A stretch of DNA of 64,000 nucleotides from Bythopirellula goksoeyrii (GCF_008065115.1 NZ_CP042913.1:5715257-5779256), one strand, 5' to 3'. Shown: positions 9,190 through 19,230, numbered from the stretch's first letter. Numbers and translations: made by a program. The notes: generated by a model not told the origin, from the letters alone.

Positions 9190-10047
9190 ATGTGTGCAGC
9201 GGAGATCGAATCTGTGACAGTCGTTAATGGCCGCATCAAACAATCGGTTGCCCACTGGTGCTTTAACGCTTCCAGCGAATCCTGGAGCATTGAAAAGACA
9301 TGCCAAGTCGCTAAAGAACTGTGCTGCCCAGCGGTCGAACTTGTTGATCAACAGGAATGGCCCGTCGTCAAGCGTCACGGCTTAATCTGTGCGATGACAT
9401 TGATTGGAATGCCCGGTGATCCATTTGTAAAAGGCTACAACAATCCACGGTATCACAGTGAGTTGATTGCGCGATCGAAGCTTACGATCGAAGCCTGCCA
9501 CGAGGCTGGGTTTCCCAACATCCTCGCCTTCACTGGTTACAAATGGCGTGATGCAGAAGATCCCACTAGCGGAGAGATTTCGCGGGAAGAAGGTGCTGAT
9601 AATTGTGTTGCTGGGCTAAAAGCAATTGTCCCTTATGCTGAGCAGCGCGGCATCAATATCTGCATGGAACAGCTCAACACGCGCGATGACAGCCACCCGA
9701 TGAAAGGGCATCCAGGATACCAAGGCGATGACCTGGACTACGTGGCGTCAATCATTCGTCGCGTGGGATCGCCTCGCATGAAAATGCTATTCGACGTCTT
9801 TCATGTGCAGATCATGCATGGTGATATCTTGCGCCGTTTAGACGAGAACCAAGACATTTTAGGACACGTTCATGTCGCAGGAGTTCCCGGTCGCGGGGAA
9901 CTCAACAACAGTCAGGAGATCAACTACCCAGCGGTCATGCACAAGCTTCTTGAATTGAACTATCAAGGTTACGTAGCACAAGAATTCATTCCCACTGGTA
10001 AGCCGCTTGAGGGTCTCCAGGAAGCAGTGACCTTGTGCGACGTGTAG
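9190..10047 (+). CDS. TIM-barrel sugar isomerase, hydroxypyruvate-isomerase-like
   Basis: This 285-residue protein belongs to the xylose-isomerase-like TIM-barrel superfamily and most resembles Hyi-type enzymes. Metal-site residues are visible in order: ICMEQLNTRDD (Glu), FDVFHVQIMHGD (Asp and His), HVHVAGVPGRGE (His) and YVAQEFIP (Glu). It lies 67 bp after the PhyH gene and is followed by a Gfo/Idh oxidoreductase, a common planctomycete partnership for sugar or sugar-acid conversion. Cytoplasmic, no signal peptide. The exact substrate is unknown. Confidence 0.82.
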   Translation: MCAAEIESVTVVNGRIKQSVAHWCFNASSESWSIEKTCQVAKELCCPAVELVDQQEWPVVKRHGLICAMTLIGMPGDPFVKGYNNPRYHSELIARSKLTIEACHEAGFPNILAFTGYKWRDAEDPTSGEISREEGADNCVAGLKAIVPYAEQRGINICMEQLNTRDDSHPMKGHPGYQGDDLDYVASIIRRVGSPRMKMLFDVFHVQIMHGDILRRLDENQDILGHVHVAGVPGRGELNNSQEINYPAVMHKLLELNYQGYVAQEFIPTGKPLEGLQEAVTLCDV

Positions 10048-10281
10048 CTTCAGTGAAGTTGCGCGCCGAAGTGTGGATGCGAACCCATGCGCGGGTATTG
10101 AATTTCGTTTCGCCTGACAGGAAAGTAAAAATCCAAAAAAATCGTCACGCGCTAGACACCGAGAGTGGGCGCAGCGGTTACAATAGACGTCGCATTGTGC
10201 CGGGAGCGGTTCCCGGCTGAACTATCTGGGGAATCCCCGGGTAAGAAACATGAAGTTCATTCACTAGAAGAGTTCGAAGCA

Positions 10282-11421
10282 ATGACTCCTAGCTTATCTG
10301 AGCGATCAAGCGGAAAACAATTTCAAGTGGCAATGGTTGGCCTAGGATTTGGGGCCGAATTCTTGCCGATTTATCAGAGCCATCCTAACGCAAGCTTAGC
10401 AGCAATCTGTCGGCGCAACGAAGCCGAGTTGAACAGAATTGGCGACGCCTTTGGAATCAATCGCCGGTATACAAAATACGAAGAAGTGCTTTCTGATCCA
10501 GAAATTGATTTCGTGCATATCAATAGTCCGATTGGGGACCATGCCTGGATGTCAATCGAAGCGCTCAAGGCAGGGAAGCACGTCATGTGCACGGTCCCTA
10601 TGGCGACCAGCGTCGAAGACTGCCAACGGATCTGCGAACTGGTCGCTGAAACTGGCCTGAAGTACATGATGGCCGAAACGGTAGTCTACAGCCGCGAGTT
10701 CCTGTTCCTAAAAGAGATGTACGAACAGGGCGAGCTGGGAAAGATTCAATACATGCAGGCGTCGCACCCTCAGGACATGGACGGCTGGCCCGACTATTGG
10801 GAGCGAATGGTGCCGATGCACTACGCCACCCACGTTGTCAGCCCAGTCCTGGGATTGCTCAACGGACGCGCTGAATACGTTTCATGTCTAGGTTCGGGTG
10901 AAGTTCGAGACGACATCCGCGAAAAATCTGGCTGCTCGTTTGCTGTCGAATCGTGTCATCTCAAAATCGCCGAGAGTAACGTGGCAGCTCACCTGTGGCG
11001 AACCCTTTACGATACGGCACGTCAGTATCGTGAGAGCTTTGACGTCTATGGAACGAAAAAGAGTTTCGAATGGACCCTGGTGGAAGGTGAAGAGCATGTT
11101 CTGCACACGGCTAAAAAGCCCGAGCCGGAGATCGCTGAGCGGATAACGATTCCCGACTATGCCCATTTGCTGCCCGAGTCGATTCGCAAGTTCACCCAAT
11201 CCATTGAAGACGCCGGTCATCTCTCGTTTATTCAGGGGGGAGGTCATGGCGGCTCCCATCCTCATCTGGTGCACGAATTCCTAAGTGCCCTGCACGAAGA
11301 TCGCGATCCATGGCCCAATGCAACGACCAGCGCTAACTGGACATGCGTAGGCATCTGTGCCCACGAGTCTGCGCAAAAAGGTGGTGAGATCGTGCAGCTG
11401 CCTCAATTCACACTGGTATAA
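10282..11421 (+). CDS. Gfo/Idh/MocA family NAD(P)-dependent oxidoreductase
   Basis: The N-terminal Rossmann fold carries VAMVGLGFGAEF (about residues 15-26). It is followed by the family dinucleotide/substrate segments INSPIGDHAWMSIEALKAGKHVMCTVPMATS, where the usual EKP is replaced by TVP. The start at 10282 is preferred over an upstream GTG/ATG frame because the preceding 39 residues have no family character. No signal peptide is present. Such enzymes oxidise or epimerise sugars and inositols. The replaced Lys of EKP, often catalytic, suggests altered chemistry. It probably works with the isomerase encoded just upstream. Confidence 0.82.
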   Translation: MTPSLSERSSGKQFQVAMVGLGFGAEFLPIYQSHPNASLAAICRRNEAELNRIGDAFGINRRYTKYEEVLSDPEIDFVHINSPIGDHAWMSIEALKAGKHVMCTVPMATSVEDCQRICELVAETGLKYMMAETVVYSREFLFLKEMYEQGELGKIQYMQASHPQDMDGWPDYWERMVPMHYATHVVSPVLGLLNGRAEYVSCLGSGEVRDDIREKSGCSFAVESCHLKIAESNVAAHLWRTLYDTARQYRESFDVYGTKKSFEWTLVEGEEHVLHTAKKPEPEIAERITIPDYAHLLPESIRKFTQSIEDAGHLSFIQGGGHGGSHPHLVHEFLSALHEDRDPWPNATTSANWTCVGICAHESAQKGGEIVQLPQFTLV

Positions 11422-11469
11422 TCGTCGCCCAAGTTGATGTTTTTCGAATCCTTCTCTTCGTGGCCGTGC

Positions 11470-11586
11470 ATGAATACTCTTCGAAAGATAGGCAAGCTAG
11501 TTCCCTACAGCATCACATCGCTGTTTGTAGTTGGTTTATTGGTGCTTACGACTCGTTGGATCGAAACTCAACCGTTCTCATGCTAA
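11470..11586 (+). CDS. possible 38-residue single-span membrane peptide
   Basis: A short reading frame encodes a basic N-terminus (MNTLRKIGKL) followed by one hydrophobic helix (about residues 14-27) and a short polar tail ending FSC. No clear ribosome site precedes it, so it may be chance. It lies alone in the 318-bp gap between the oxidoreductase and the large dehydrogenase gene. Confidence 0.2.
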   Translation: MNTLRKIGKLVPYSITSLFVVGLLVLTTRWIETQPFSC

Positions 11587-11739
11587 CTACGTGCTTGGTA
11601 GCGTACTCCTTGAGTTGATGGTTTAAAAGTAAAACAATTCACTTAAAGTACGCTGACTTTTGCAACCTCCAATCAACAACTTTGGGTGATATCTCCCGTA
11701 TTGATTTACCACATTACAACACAAATCCGAGGGCACATT

Positions 11740-14700
11740 ATGCAGCGGACTATCCTTATTTGTGTATTCACATTTTTCGTCTTTCTCGTCGCGCCATCCG
11801 CCCTGGCGGAACAGTTGTATGTTCGGCACGATACCGATCGCGACACGATATCGGTCTTCCAAGTCGGTTTTAATGAACCAATCTTGACCCAAAACGTGCG
11901 GCCCGACTTTCGTCCCTACATCCACCCGATCGTAGCGCCGGATCGCCGGGGCCTTCTGACCGAGTACGACCCTGGGAACCACCCGCACCAGACCGGTCTG
12001 TATTGGGGCTTTACGAGTGTCAACGGGCGTGATTTTTTTCATCATTACAACGGCGATTACTGGCGTCGTGTTTCCGCGACGATTTTAAAACCCGAGGCAA
12101 CGAAAAAGGATCCCCGTGTTCAGTGGCAAACCATTTATGACTTGCTTGACGAAGCAGGCGAGGTCGTGATGCGCGAGACGCTAACGTGGACCATGAACGA
12201 TCCCGGCCGCACCTACGTCCTCGATTTGCAGTGGAGCGGCACGGCGATGCGGGACATCACCATCGGCGAGTTCGACTATGGCGGTCTGTTTCTGCGTATG
12301 CCCTGGCGGGACGACATGAACGGGCAAGCCGTCAACAGTCATGGACAAGTCAACGAAGATGGGGCTGAGGGCCAGCGCGCCCCCTGGCTGGATATCGGCA
12401 TGCAAGTGGAGGGACGCGAGGATCTCGCGCACTTGGCGATATTTGATCACCCGAAAAATGTAGGCTTTCCGCAACCCTGGCGCGTCGATGGTGCGATGGG
12501 CGTAGGCCCTGTGCGGGCACGGCTTGGCGATTGGAAGATCCCCAAAGGTGAAACCGCGCAGCTTCAGCATCGGTTGCTCGCTTACACAGGAGAATTTGAC
12601 AACGTGCGAGTCGCTTCGGCGTGGTCTTCTTATACGCGTGAACGCGGAGTCCTATCCTACTCTCAATGGGACCAAACCGATCTGGATCTCTTTGGCCAGC
12701 AAAACGTTGCAGACCTAGAAACGGTCGAGGAGGCCTACCGCGCGAAGTTTCTGACACCTGAGAAAGCCGTCGCCGCGATGACTGTACCCGACGGATTCGC
12801 AGTCAATGTGTTCGCATCCGAGCCGATGATCACGCAACCCATGGCGTTCTGTTGGGATGACCGCGGCCGTCTGTGGATCGCCCAGAACCGTGAATACAAC
12901 GGAATCGAAAACGGCATTGAATTGTCAGGAGAAAGCCAGATTCTGATCCTGGAAGATACCGACCGCGACGGTGTCGCGGATAGCAAGAAAGTCTTTCTTG
13001 ATGGTGTTGTGTTCCCCTCGGCGATGGCGGTTGGTTTCGACGGACTATGGCTCGGTGCGGTACCGAATTTGCTGTTCGTTCCTGATCGGGATCGGGACGA
13101 CCGGGCAGATGTCGAGGATATTGAAGTCCGCCTAACGGGCTGGGGCCGCGATGACCTCCACGAAATCTTCAACAGTTTCAATTGGGGACCCGACGGATGG
13201 CTCTATGGACTACAGGGCGTTTTCACTCATTCGCGCGTGGGAAAACCGGCAGGAGAAAGCCGCATCTTCCGTCAGAACGCGCCCTACCCGGATGTTATTG
13301 AATATGCAGACGAGCCGACAGAAATCAATGCGGGTGTTTGGCGCTATCACCCTATCAAGGACCGCTTCGAAATTGTAGCGCACGGCCTAAGCAATCCCTG
13401 GGGCATCGACTATAACGCAAAGGGACAGCTCTTTGCTACCGCGTGTGTGATTCCTCACTTGTGGCACCTCGTCCCTGGCGGTATTTACCATCGCCAATCG
13501 GGAAGTCATTTCAATCAGAACGTCTACAGTTCAATTCGCACCATCAGCGACCACCGACACCGCTCCGCCCACGGCGGAGCCCGCGTCTACCTATCCGACG
13601 CCTTTCCGGAAGCGTACCAGGGCCGACTATTCATGGGGAACATTCATGACCATGCCGTGTTGACTGATATCCTTGAGCCGCGTGGCTCCGGTTTTGTGGG
13701 TAGGCATGGAGACGATTTCCTCAAGGCCAATAACGCTCAATTTGTTGGTTTCAGCACTGAAATTGGGCCAGAAGGGGCTGTCTACATGCTCGATTGGCAT
13801 GATGCGGAGATTTGCAGCGGTCCCGTTCGGAACAAAGAGACGGGGCGTGTCTATCGTATTCTCCCCAAGGAATCCAACGCGCAAGATTGGGAAGGTCGTT
13901 ACGATGACATTCGGTCGCTGAGCAACGCCGAACTCGTCGACCTTCAGCTCAGCAAAAGCGAATGGCACGCCCGCCGTGCGCGAGTCGTGCTTCAGCATCG
14001 CGCCGCGCAGGGACAGGTCCGAGAAGAGTCGCAGGCAGCGCTGCGTGAAATATTCGAGACGAACACGAACGGCGATCATCGCCTTCGCGCACTATGGGTG
14101 CTTCACGTCTCGGGCGGTATCGATGAAGCCGGCCTGTTGGAAGCCCTGCATGACAGAGATGAATACATTCGCGCGTGGGCCATTCAATTGTTGTGTGAAG
14201 ACAAGACGCCGACAGACGCGGCGCGCACTCAGTTCGCGGCAATGGCGAAGGAGGATGCGTCCCCTGTCGTGCGGCTTTACCTGGCGTCTGCCTTGCAACG
14301 CATGCTTCCCGAATATCGTTGGCCGGTCGCAATGAATCTTGTTTTGCATGGGGAAGATGCCGAGGATCACAACATACCGAAGATAATCTGGTTCGGCATG
14401 GAGCCGCTTGTCACTGACAATCCGAAACAAGCACTCAAGCTGGCCGACCAGTCGCGCATCCCGATGCTTACCCAATTTATTGGCCGTCGACTCGCGGTGG
14501 GAAACCAGCTCACGGAACTCGTAGAAGAAATTGGCCGCAATTCCAAGACTCGGCAGCTACTGCTGCTGGGCATGCGCGACGGTCTCGAGGGGCGATTCGA
14601 CCTCCAACCACCCGAGAACTGGAGGGCAGTATTCGGCGAGCTGAGCGTCCGCGATGATGATTCCACGCCTATCGCCATGCAACTGTCTCTCAGGTTTGGC

Positions 14701-15621
14701 GATCTGAATGTGGCACAAGCGCTGCTGGAAACGCTGCAGGATGGCGAGAATAGCCTCGAAGATCGGCAGGCAGCGATTCGGGGTTTAGCCGGACTCGAAC
14801 ATCCCGAACTGAGGTCGGAACTGGTCGCGTTGCTGGATGATGATTTCCTTCGAACCGAGGCCATTCGCGCGATGTCCTCCTTCGACGATGAATCACTCGC
14901 TAAAACGCTCCTTGAGCGCTATGCCGACTTTTCTAACAAGGAAAAACTGGAAGTGGTTCACGCCCTGGCATCACGTCCAGGTTCTGGCTGGGCCCTTACG
15001 AGAGCCATCGGGCGCGGCGACGTTCCCCGGCGCGATGTCCCTGCCTATGTTGCGCGGCTGTTGCAGCGCGTTGTCGGTAATCGCTTTCTCGACATTTGGG
15101 GGCCCGTGGAGGGGTTGTCGTCGGAGACGGAAGCGTCCTTCGTAAGATTACGTACGCTGCTAACAGAGGAAGCCATCGCCCAGGGTGACCTGGCCAAAGG
15201 GCGTAAACTGTACACGAAAACGTGTTCGGCGTGCCATCAAATGCATGGAGAAGGCGGCCTGGTTGGACCAGATCTCACAGGCGCGAACCGCACGGACCTC
15301 GCATACTTGCTCGGCAATATCCTCACACCGAGTGCCATTATCGGGAAAGACTATTTGATGACGATGGTCCTTACCGACAGCGGGAAAGTTTATGCTGGAG
15401 TTGTCATTGGCGAAAATGATCAACAACTCCAGATGCGTACTGCCAGCGTCGCAGAGCCAATTACCATTGCCAAGTCACAGATTTTAGATCGTGAAATCAC
15501 CAAACTTTCCATGATGCCCGAAGGGCTGCTTAATAACCTGACTGACGCTGAAGTCATCAACTTGTTCGCGTACCTGCGAAATCTTAAGCAGCTGCCAATG
15601 CAGGACGCGGCTAATCGTTGA
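11740..15621 (+). CDS. DUF6807 + PVC-type dehydrogenase + HEAT + cytochrome c fusion
   Basis: The start at 11740 follows GAGGG and opens a clear signal peptide (MQRTILICVFTFFVFLVAPS). The mature protein is exported. Residues about 25-330 match the DUF6807 (PmoA-like) domain, with HPHQTGLYWGF and HHYNGDYW. From about 365 to 720 is the PVC-type membrane-bound dehydrogenase propeller (PDGFAVNVFASEP, FCWDDRGRLWIAQN, FNSFNWGPDGWLYG, NPWGIDYN). Residues about 740-1120 are alpha-helical HEAT-like repeats. The C-terminus is a haem domain with CSACH and an MHGEGGLVGPDLTG segment. It should pass electrons from an unknown sugar-type substrate. Fusion to DUF6807 is the unusual point. Confidence 0.85.
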   Translation: MQRTILICVFTFFVFLVAPSALAEQLYVRHDTDRDTISVFQVGFNEPILTQNVRPDFRPYIHPIVAPDRRGLLTEYDPGNHPHQTGLYWGFTSVNGRDFFHHYNGDYWRRVSATILKPEATKKDPRVQWQTIYDLLDEAGEVVMRETLTWTMNDPGRTYVLDLQWSGTAMRDITIGEFDYGGLFLRMPWRDDMNGQAVNSHGQVNEDGAEGQRAPWLDIGMQVEGREDLAHLAIFDHPKNVGFPQPWRVDGAMGVGPVRARLGDWKIPKGETAQLQHRLLAYTGEFDNVRVASAWSSYTRERGVLSYSQWDQTDLDLFGQQNVADLETVEEAYRAKFLTPEKAVAAMTVPDGFAVNVFASEPMITQPMAFCWDDRGRLWIAQNREYNGIENGIELSGESQILILEDTDRDGVADSKKVFLDGVVFPSAMAVGFDGLWLGAVPNLLFVPDRDRDDRADVEDIEVRLTGWGRDDLHEIFNSFNWGPDGWLYGLQGVFTHSRVGKPAGESRIFRQNAPYPDVIEYADEPTEINAGVWRYHPIKDRFEIVAHGLSNPWGIDYNAKGQLFATACVIPHLWHLVPGGIYHRQSGSHFNQNVYSSIRTISDHRHRSAHGGARVYLSDAFPEAYQGRLFMGNIHDHAVLTDILEPRGSGFVGRHGDDFLKANNAQFVGFSTEIGPEGAVYMLDWHDAEICSGPVRNKETGRVYRILPKESNAQDWEGRYDDIRSLSNAELVDLQLSKSEWHARRARVVLQHRAAQGQVREESQAALREIFETNTNGDHRLRALWVLHVSGGIDEAGLLEALHDRDEYIRAWAIQLLCEDKTPTDAARTQFAAMAKEDASPVVRLYLASALQRMLPEYRWPVAMNLVLHGEDAEDHNIPKIIWFGMEPLVTDNPKQALKLADQSRIPMLTQFIGRRLAVGNQLTELVEEIGRNSKTRQLLLLGMRDGLEGRFDLQPPENWRAVFGELSVRDDDSTPIAMQLSLRFGDLNVAQALLETLQDGENSLEDRQAAIRGLAGLEHPELRSELVALLDDDFLRTEAIRAMSSFDDESLAKTLLERYADFSNKEKLEVVHALASRPGSGWALTRAIGRGDVPRRDVPAYVARLLQRVVGNRFLDIWGPVEGLSSETEASFVRLRTLLTEEAIAQGDLAKGRKLYTKTCSACHQMHGEGGLVGPDLTGANRTDLAYLLGNILTPSAIIGKDYLMTMVLTDSGKVYAGVVIGENDQQLQMRTASVAEPITIAKSQILDREITKLSMMPEGLLNNLTDAEVINLFAYLRNLKQLPMQDAANR

Positions 15622-15760
15622 TTTCAGCGAACTCCTTGTGCATCTTGCTGTAAATGAAACCGAAACGAAGTTTCATGATGAAGTGGAAGTGCTGATTTCA
15701 ATCGCCACCGTCCTGTGGGGCTTCACGGGCGCCGCGCGTCGGGGTGAAACGCTTTAAAAT

Positions 15761-16365
15761 GGCATCGAGCTGCCAGACGAATGGCCGCCGAAGTACCCTG
15801 AGATAACGTGGGACCCGATACCGGTTCCCTATCTCGATGAGGTGCCTGCGATCATCTCAATCGATGTGGGATGTCAGCTCTTTGTCGATGATTTCCTCGT
15901 CGAGGAGTCCACCCTAAGTCGCAAGTTTCACCAGCCCGAGTACCACAAGGAACCGGTGATCACACCGGAGGAAGACACAGCAGGAATGTATGCTGCCCCC
16001 TTTAGTGGGGGCGCGTGCTACGACCCAGCCGACAAACTCGTCAAGATGTGCTATACGGTGATCTCGACAGCAAAGAGAGCCTCATCATTCGCGGAGTGAC
16101 GGGCGCGACAAGTGTTGCCTGGACGCCAGGTGTGGTCGATGCGATATTCGATCTGCTAGGTGATTTTAGTGACGATGGGATTTCGAGTCCCTACGACGGC
16201 GACGTCGATGGCGGATACTACTTTATTTGGCAACAGCAAAACGGCTCTATCGGTGGCACCTATTCCGCCGACGCGGACGACGATGGCGACGTCGACGGGG
16301 ATGACCTCGATATCTGGTCGGACCACTACAACAACACGCTCGACATTTTTGATATTGTTGTCTAA
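15761..16365 (+). pseudogene. decayed propeller glycosidase / dockerin-type remnant
   Basis: The frame from 15761 has no start and reads GIELPDEWPPKYPE...QLFVDDFLVEESTLSRKFHQPEYH, an N-terminal segment typical of planctomycete propeller hydrolases. It stops at 16099. A second frame (to 16365) continues with dockerin-like calcium loops (DADDDGDVDGDDLDIW). A TAA directly precedes 15761, and the catalytic body is missing. This is best read as the two ends of a secreted hydrolase gene left after deletion and frameshift, or two separate fragments. Confidence 0.6.
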
Positions 16366-17353
16366 CCAAAATGGAAGGTCCTTCGGCAGTACGGACAGAA
16401 CAGCTGTTTCCGATCCTACCTTCGCAAGTCTCTGAAATCACAGTGGTTCGGTAGGTTTGCTGCTGTAATGGCGTCCCTCCTTATGTCGAGAGCTCCCACT
16501 GCAGATCGTTTGCGCCCAATCTAGCGGAGGTTGGTTTCTCCTACGCTGGAAAGTGAACCGTAGAATTTCCTCTCAGCGATGCCCAAGAGACGATGTGCTG
16601 CCAACAGAGGGGGTACATTCGCCATCAATTCGATGACATGCTCCTGCTTCCGGAGTCGAGCGCGAAAGCACCTCCCGATTTTTGACGGAGCTGGAATTGC
16701 CAACGATCGTCATGCACCTATCGAATGCATTCGAGTTACCTCGCTCAAGCAGTCCAAGCAAGAAACCGCTGCGTGTTCCGCAAGTTTCCCCCTGGCAGAG
16801 GTTGTATCACCGACTACACGAAAGCCACTCGCCAATTGAATGAGGGGTACCAGACTTCGTTTGACCAGTGATTCTTCGAATTGAGGGCGGTCGGATAGAC
16901 TTCGGCGGTCCAGAGCTGCACGAATTGCACGAGGTGATTTTCACCTCAGTAGTTTTTGTAAATCGCGAATCCGCACGGGTGACGCCCTCCTGAGCGTCGA
17001 AACGCGACTGGCTAAACTGCACAGAGTACCAGTCCGATGAAAGTTCCGACGTACCGTTAACTTGCTGAGGTTGCACCACCTCTGCAGCTACCAATTAGTT
17101 GGAGCCGCTCCAGTAGGCAAATCTTGCCATTCATAGGTCAGTAAGCAAGTTCGGAACTAGAAAGTGTTGGCTCGGCTTGAGATCCCTGGATGCCAACGCC
17201 AATCCTACGCCGTGCCAATAAGCGCTGCCAGGATTTGACCTAGTAAGACAGTACCACATAAGATGATTAACAGTAGGCTTGCATCCGGGCCTGGTGGTCG
17301 CGTTCGGCGTCGGATGCTTTAGCGTTGAAGGCACTCTTTGTTGTGGAGGGCTC
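16366..17353. other. stretch without a convincing gene
   Basis: About 990 bp between the decayed hydrolase and the HTH gene. All open frames here are short, lack ribosome sites and show no family motif. It may be further gene debris next to the recombination hub. Confidence 0.5.
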
Positions 17354-17605
17354 ATGGCCGCCGCCGGGTGCCAAAAGCAACCGGTTCGCTGGCTTACGGT
17401 AGAGGACATTCGGAAACAACAACGCATGCGTCGTCAGGTCGTAGTCAATGCCATGCTCTCGGGAGAACTCCCCTATGAGCAGCGTGGTCGTATCCGCTAC
17501 GCCCGAGTATCCGACGTTGAGGCGTGGGAGAAATCGCGACTACATAGTCGCGTTCAAACTCCTGGAACCTTCTTGGTTCATCCGGACCTCGCCGAGTTCA
17601 CCTAA
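17354..17605 (+). CDS. excisionase-like helix-turn-helix DNA-binding protein
   Basis: The 83-residue product starts at 17354, just after a GGAGG site. It has the MerR/excisionase layout: WLTVEDIRKQQRMRRQVVVNAMLSG (helix-turn-helix) followed by a wing ending RIRYARVSDVEAWEKSRL. Such small proteins direct excision by integrases or repress mobile-element promoters. The position supports this, since a tRNA gene and two tyrosine recombinases follow within 200-3000 bp. It could also be an ordinary regulator. GC-rich dyads occupy the 120 bp between it and the tRNA. Confidence 0.6.
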   Translation: MAAAGCQKQPVRWLTVEDIRKQQRMRRQVVVNAMLSGELPYEQRGRIRYARVSDVEAWEKSRLHSRVQTPGTFLVHPDLAEFT

Positions 17606-17681
17606 GTCGGCCTCGCCGAGTCGGGCGGCCCAACCAGGCCGCTCGGCCCGGCTCTTTTCGAAGAGTGAACTAATGCGTCCG

Positions 17682-17709
17682 TTGCGAATATGCAGGACAG
17701 TGATAAAAT
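17682..17709 (+). promoter_or_regulatory. sigma70-type promoter of tRNA-Gly
   Basis: A TTGCGA -35 (17682-17687) is separated by 16 bp from an extended TGATAAAAT -10 (TAAAAT at 17704-17709). The predicted start point is about 7 bp before the tRNA. Confidence 0.55.
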
Positions 17710-17722
17710 AGAGCCTACCCAA

Positions 17723-17793
17723 GCGGGTGTAGCTCAATGGCAGAGCGTTTGGTTCCCAACCAAGATACGAGGGTTCGATTCCCTTCACCCGCT
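17723..17793 (+). tRNA. tRNA-Gly (anticodon CCC)
   Basis: The cloverleaf folds completely. The acceptor GCGGGTG pairs with CACCCGC, the anticodon stem TTTGG/CCAAG (one wobble) closes the loop TTCCCAA with CCC at 34-36, and the T arm is GAGGG-TTCGATT-CCCTT. CCA is not encoded. The stop codon of recombinase 1 lies only 11 bp beyond its 3' end, the classical place for an attachment site. No second copy of its 3' end was found in the window. Confidence 0.95.
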
Positions 17794-17803
17794 CTCTAAG
17801 AGA

Positions 17804-19066
17804 TTAAGTTTTGCCTTTGACCGGAAAGTCTGCATTGCCAGTACGGAGGGCATTACCAATCCATTCTATAACTTCGCGATTCTCGGGCGATATAGGTTTC
17901 ATGTAGACATCAGCCATGTCTGAACTTGCAGAATGCCCTAGCCAGCGTTTCACTTCGCTAATGGAGCATCCTGGCCGTGCCCCAAATTCGGTTGCCCCAA
18001 GATGTCGAAGCGTATAGAAGCCGCCCATTCCTTTGCACGCCTTTCCTTGTCGTTTGAGAAGCTTCGACCACCATTGCGTGACCGAGTCTGCGTGCTCATG
18101 CACAATTGCCATTCCTTTCACCGTGCGAAACAGCAATTCGCCTTTAGCTCGCTTCGTCTGCTTTATGTAATCTTGCATTACCTTCCAAACTAAGGGCGGT
18201 GTCTCGCCATATCGCTCAACACCCGTCTTACCTCGTCTTAGGTCGTAGCCCTTCTTATCGAACTGGCCAACTCGAATGGCGGCCAGGTCGCGTTGCCCAA
18301 ATCCGCAGCCAATCGCGGTCCAAACCATCGCTGTCTCGCGTGGACCACATTCTTCTAAAACGAGCTGTAGTTGTTTGAGAGTCGGAAGCTTTCGCTTCTT
18401 GGCTGGTTTGCCGTGAAGAACGTCTCGCGAACTCCAATTCCAACCTAGCACCTGCCCACCGTGCTCAGGCCGCCCCGCACGGTCGATAATCGCCTTCATA
18501 AATTGCAATCGCTTCGTGACCTGTGACGATGAATAACCGGCCTCAAATATCGCTCGATTGTACGCCTCCACGTCATCCAATCCGAGATGGTCCAGCATCA
18601 TCCGACCAACGGCTCCTTGCCCATGTCGAATGTTGAGGAATTCAAGTATTTCTTGTGCATAAACCTTTCGCTGGTCGTACACGGCTCTGGTAATACTTCC
18701 CTGACGACGGCCTTCTCCACTGCCCCGAACACGCGACTCTTCATAGCGGAGAAGTCCTGACGTAATGTGCAATAGGCTGCCTTCTAGAATCTCAGCCGTA
18801 ACCCCTTCGGCACTTGGTTTGGCCGTTATCGAATGAAGGTCCAGCTTCTTTCGCCGTTTTGGCTTGACGCCCGGCGTTTGACCGCAAAGATGGGCCGCGA
18901 CCCACTCGTGGTACGCCTTTTCCGCTTCTTGAAGACTGACCATTCCGAAGCGGTGTTTTCGCGGCGTCCCCGTCACTGGGTCACGAAAGGAGACGTGCCA
19001 ACCAATGTTGCGACTCTTGGTGTACTTGAGGGTCGGTACGCGTGGCTTGCGTTGGTTGCTGGGCAT
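17804..19066 (-). CDS. tyrosine recombinase/integrase 1
   Basis: This 420-residue site-specific recombinase has an N-terminal arm/core-binding part (residues 1-220) and a catalytic domain. The catalytic set is Arg259 (FGQRDLAAIR), Lys280 (RRGKTG), Arg354 in YTLRHLGATE, His378 in WLGHSA and nucleophile Tyr388 in ADVYMKP. The usual His of the HxxR box is Tyr351. The family joins and excises DNA at short core sites, often in tRNA 3' ends. Its 3' end abuts tRNA-Gly, and its paralogue lies directly upstream. Two 9-bp repeats sit 51-82 bp before the start, so shared regulation or arm-site binding is likely. Confidence 0.92.
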   Translation of the reverse strand: MPSNQRKPRVPTLKYTKSRNIGWHVSFRDPVTGTPRKHRFGMVSLQEAEKAYHEWVAAHLCGQTPGVKPKRRKKLDLHSITAKPSAEGVTAEILEGSLLHITSGLLRYEESRVRGSGEGRRQGSITRAVYDQRKVYAQEILEFLNIRHGQGAVGRMMLDHLGLDDVEAYNRAIFEAGYSSSQVTKRLQFMKAIIDRAGRPEHGGQVLGWNWSSRDVLHGKPAKKRKLPTLKQLQLVLEECGPRETAMVWTAIGCGFGQRDLAAIRVGQFDKKGYDLRRGKTGVERYGETPPLVWKVMQDYIKQTKRAKGELLFRTVKGMAIVHEHADSVTQWWSKLLKRQGKACKGMGGFYTLRHLGATEFGARPGCSISEVKRWLGHSASSDMADVYMKPISPENREVIEWIGNALRTGNADFPVKGKT

Positions 19067-19116
19067 GGCTAGGGGCCTTACAATACGTGCGTTGAAGCTG
19101 CCTTAGTTACACGAAT

Positions 19117-19148
19117 TGTAGTGCAAGGTACCCCGGAAATGTAGTGCA
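19117..19148 (-). promoter_or_regulatory. paired 9-bp repeats upstream of integrase 1
   Basis: Two copies of TGTAGTGCA begin at 19117 and 19140, a period of 23 bp, in similar flanks (AAT/AAA before each). The same pair with the same period lies before integrase 2. They could be operators or integrase arm-type sites. Confidence 0.6.
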
Positions 19149-19230
19149 GAGGCCACTGAACTACGGGAAATAGTGGTGTTCAGCATCGGCTTCCCAAGCT
19201 TTAGTTCAACCTTGATACGATTGAACGCAA

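Noticed and set aside
16807-17094. Minus-strand frame of 95 codons in the gap before the HTH gene
   Set aside because: No ribosome site, no motif, and unusual residue composition.
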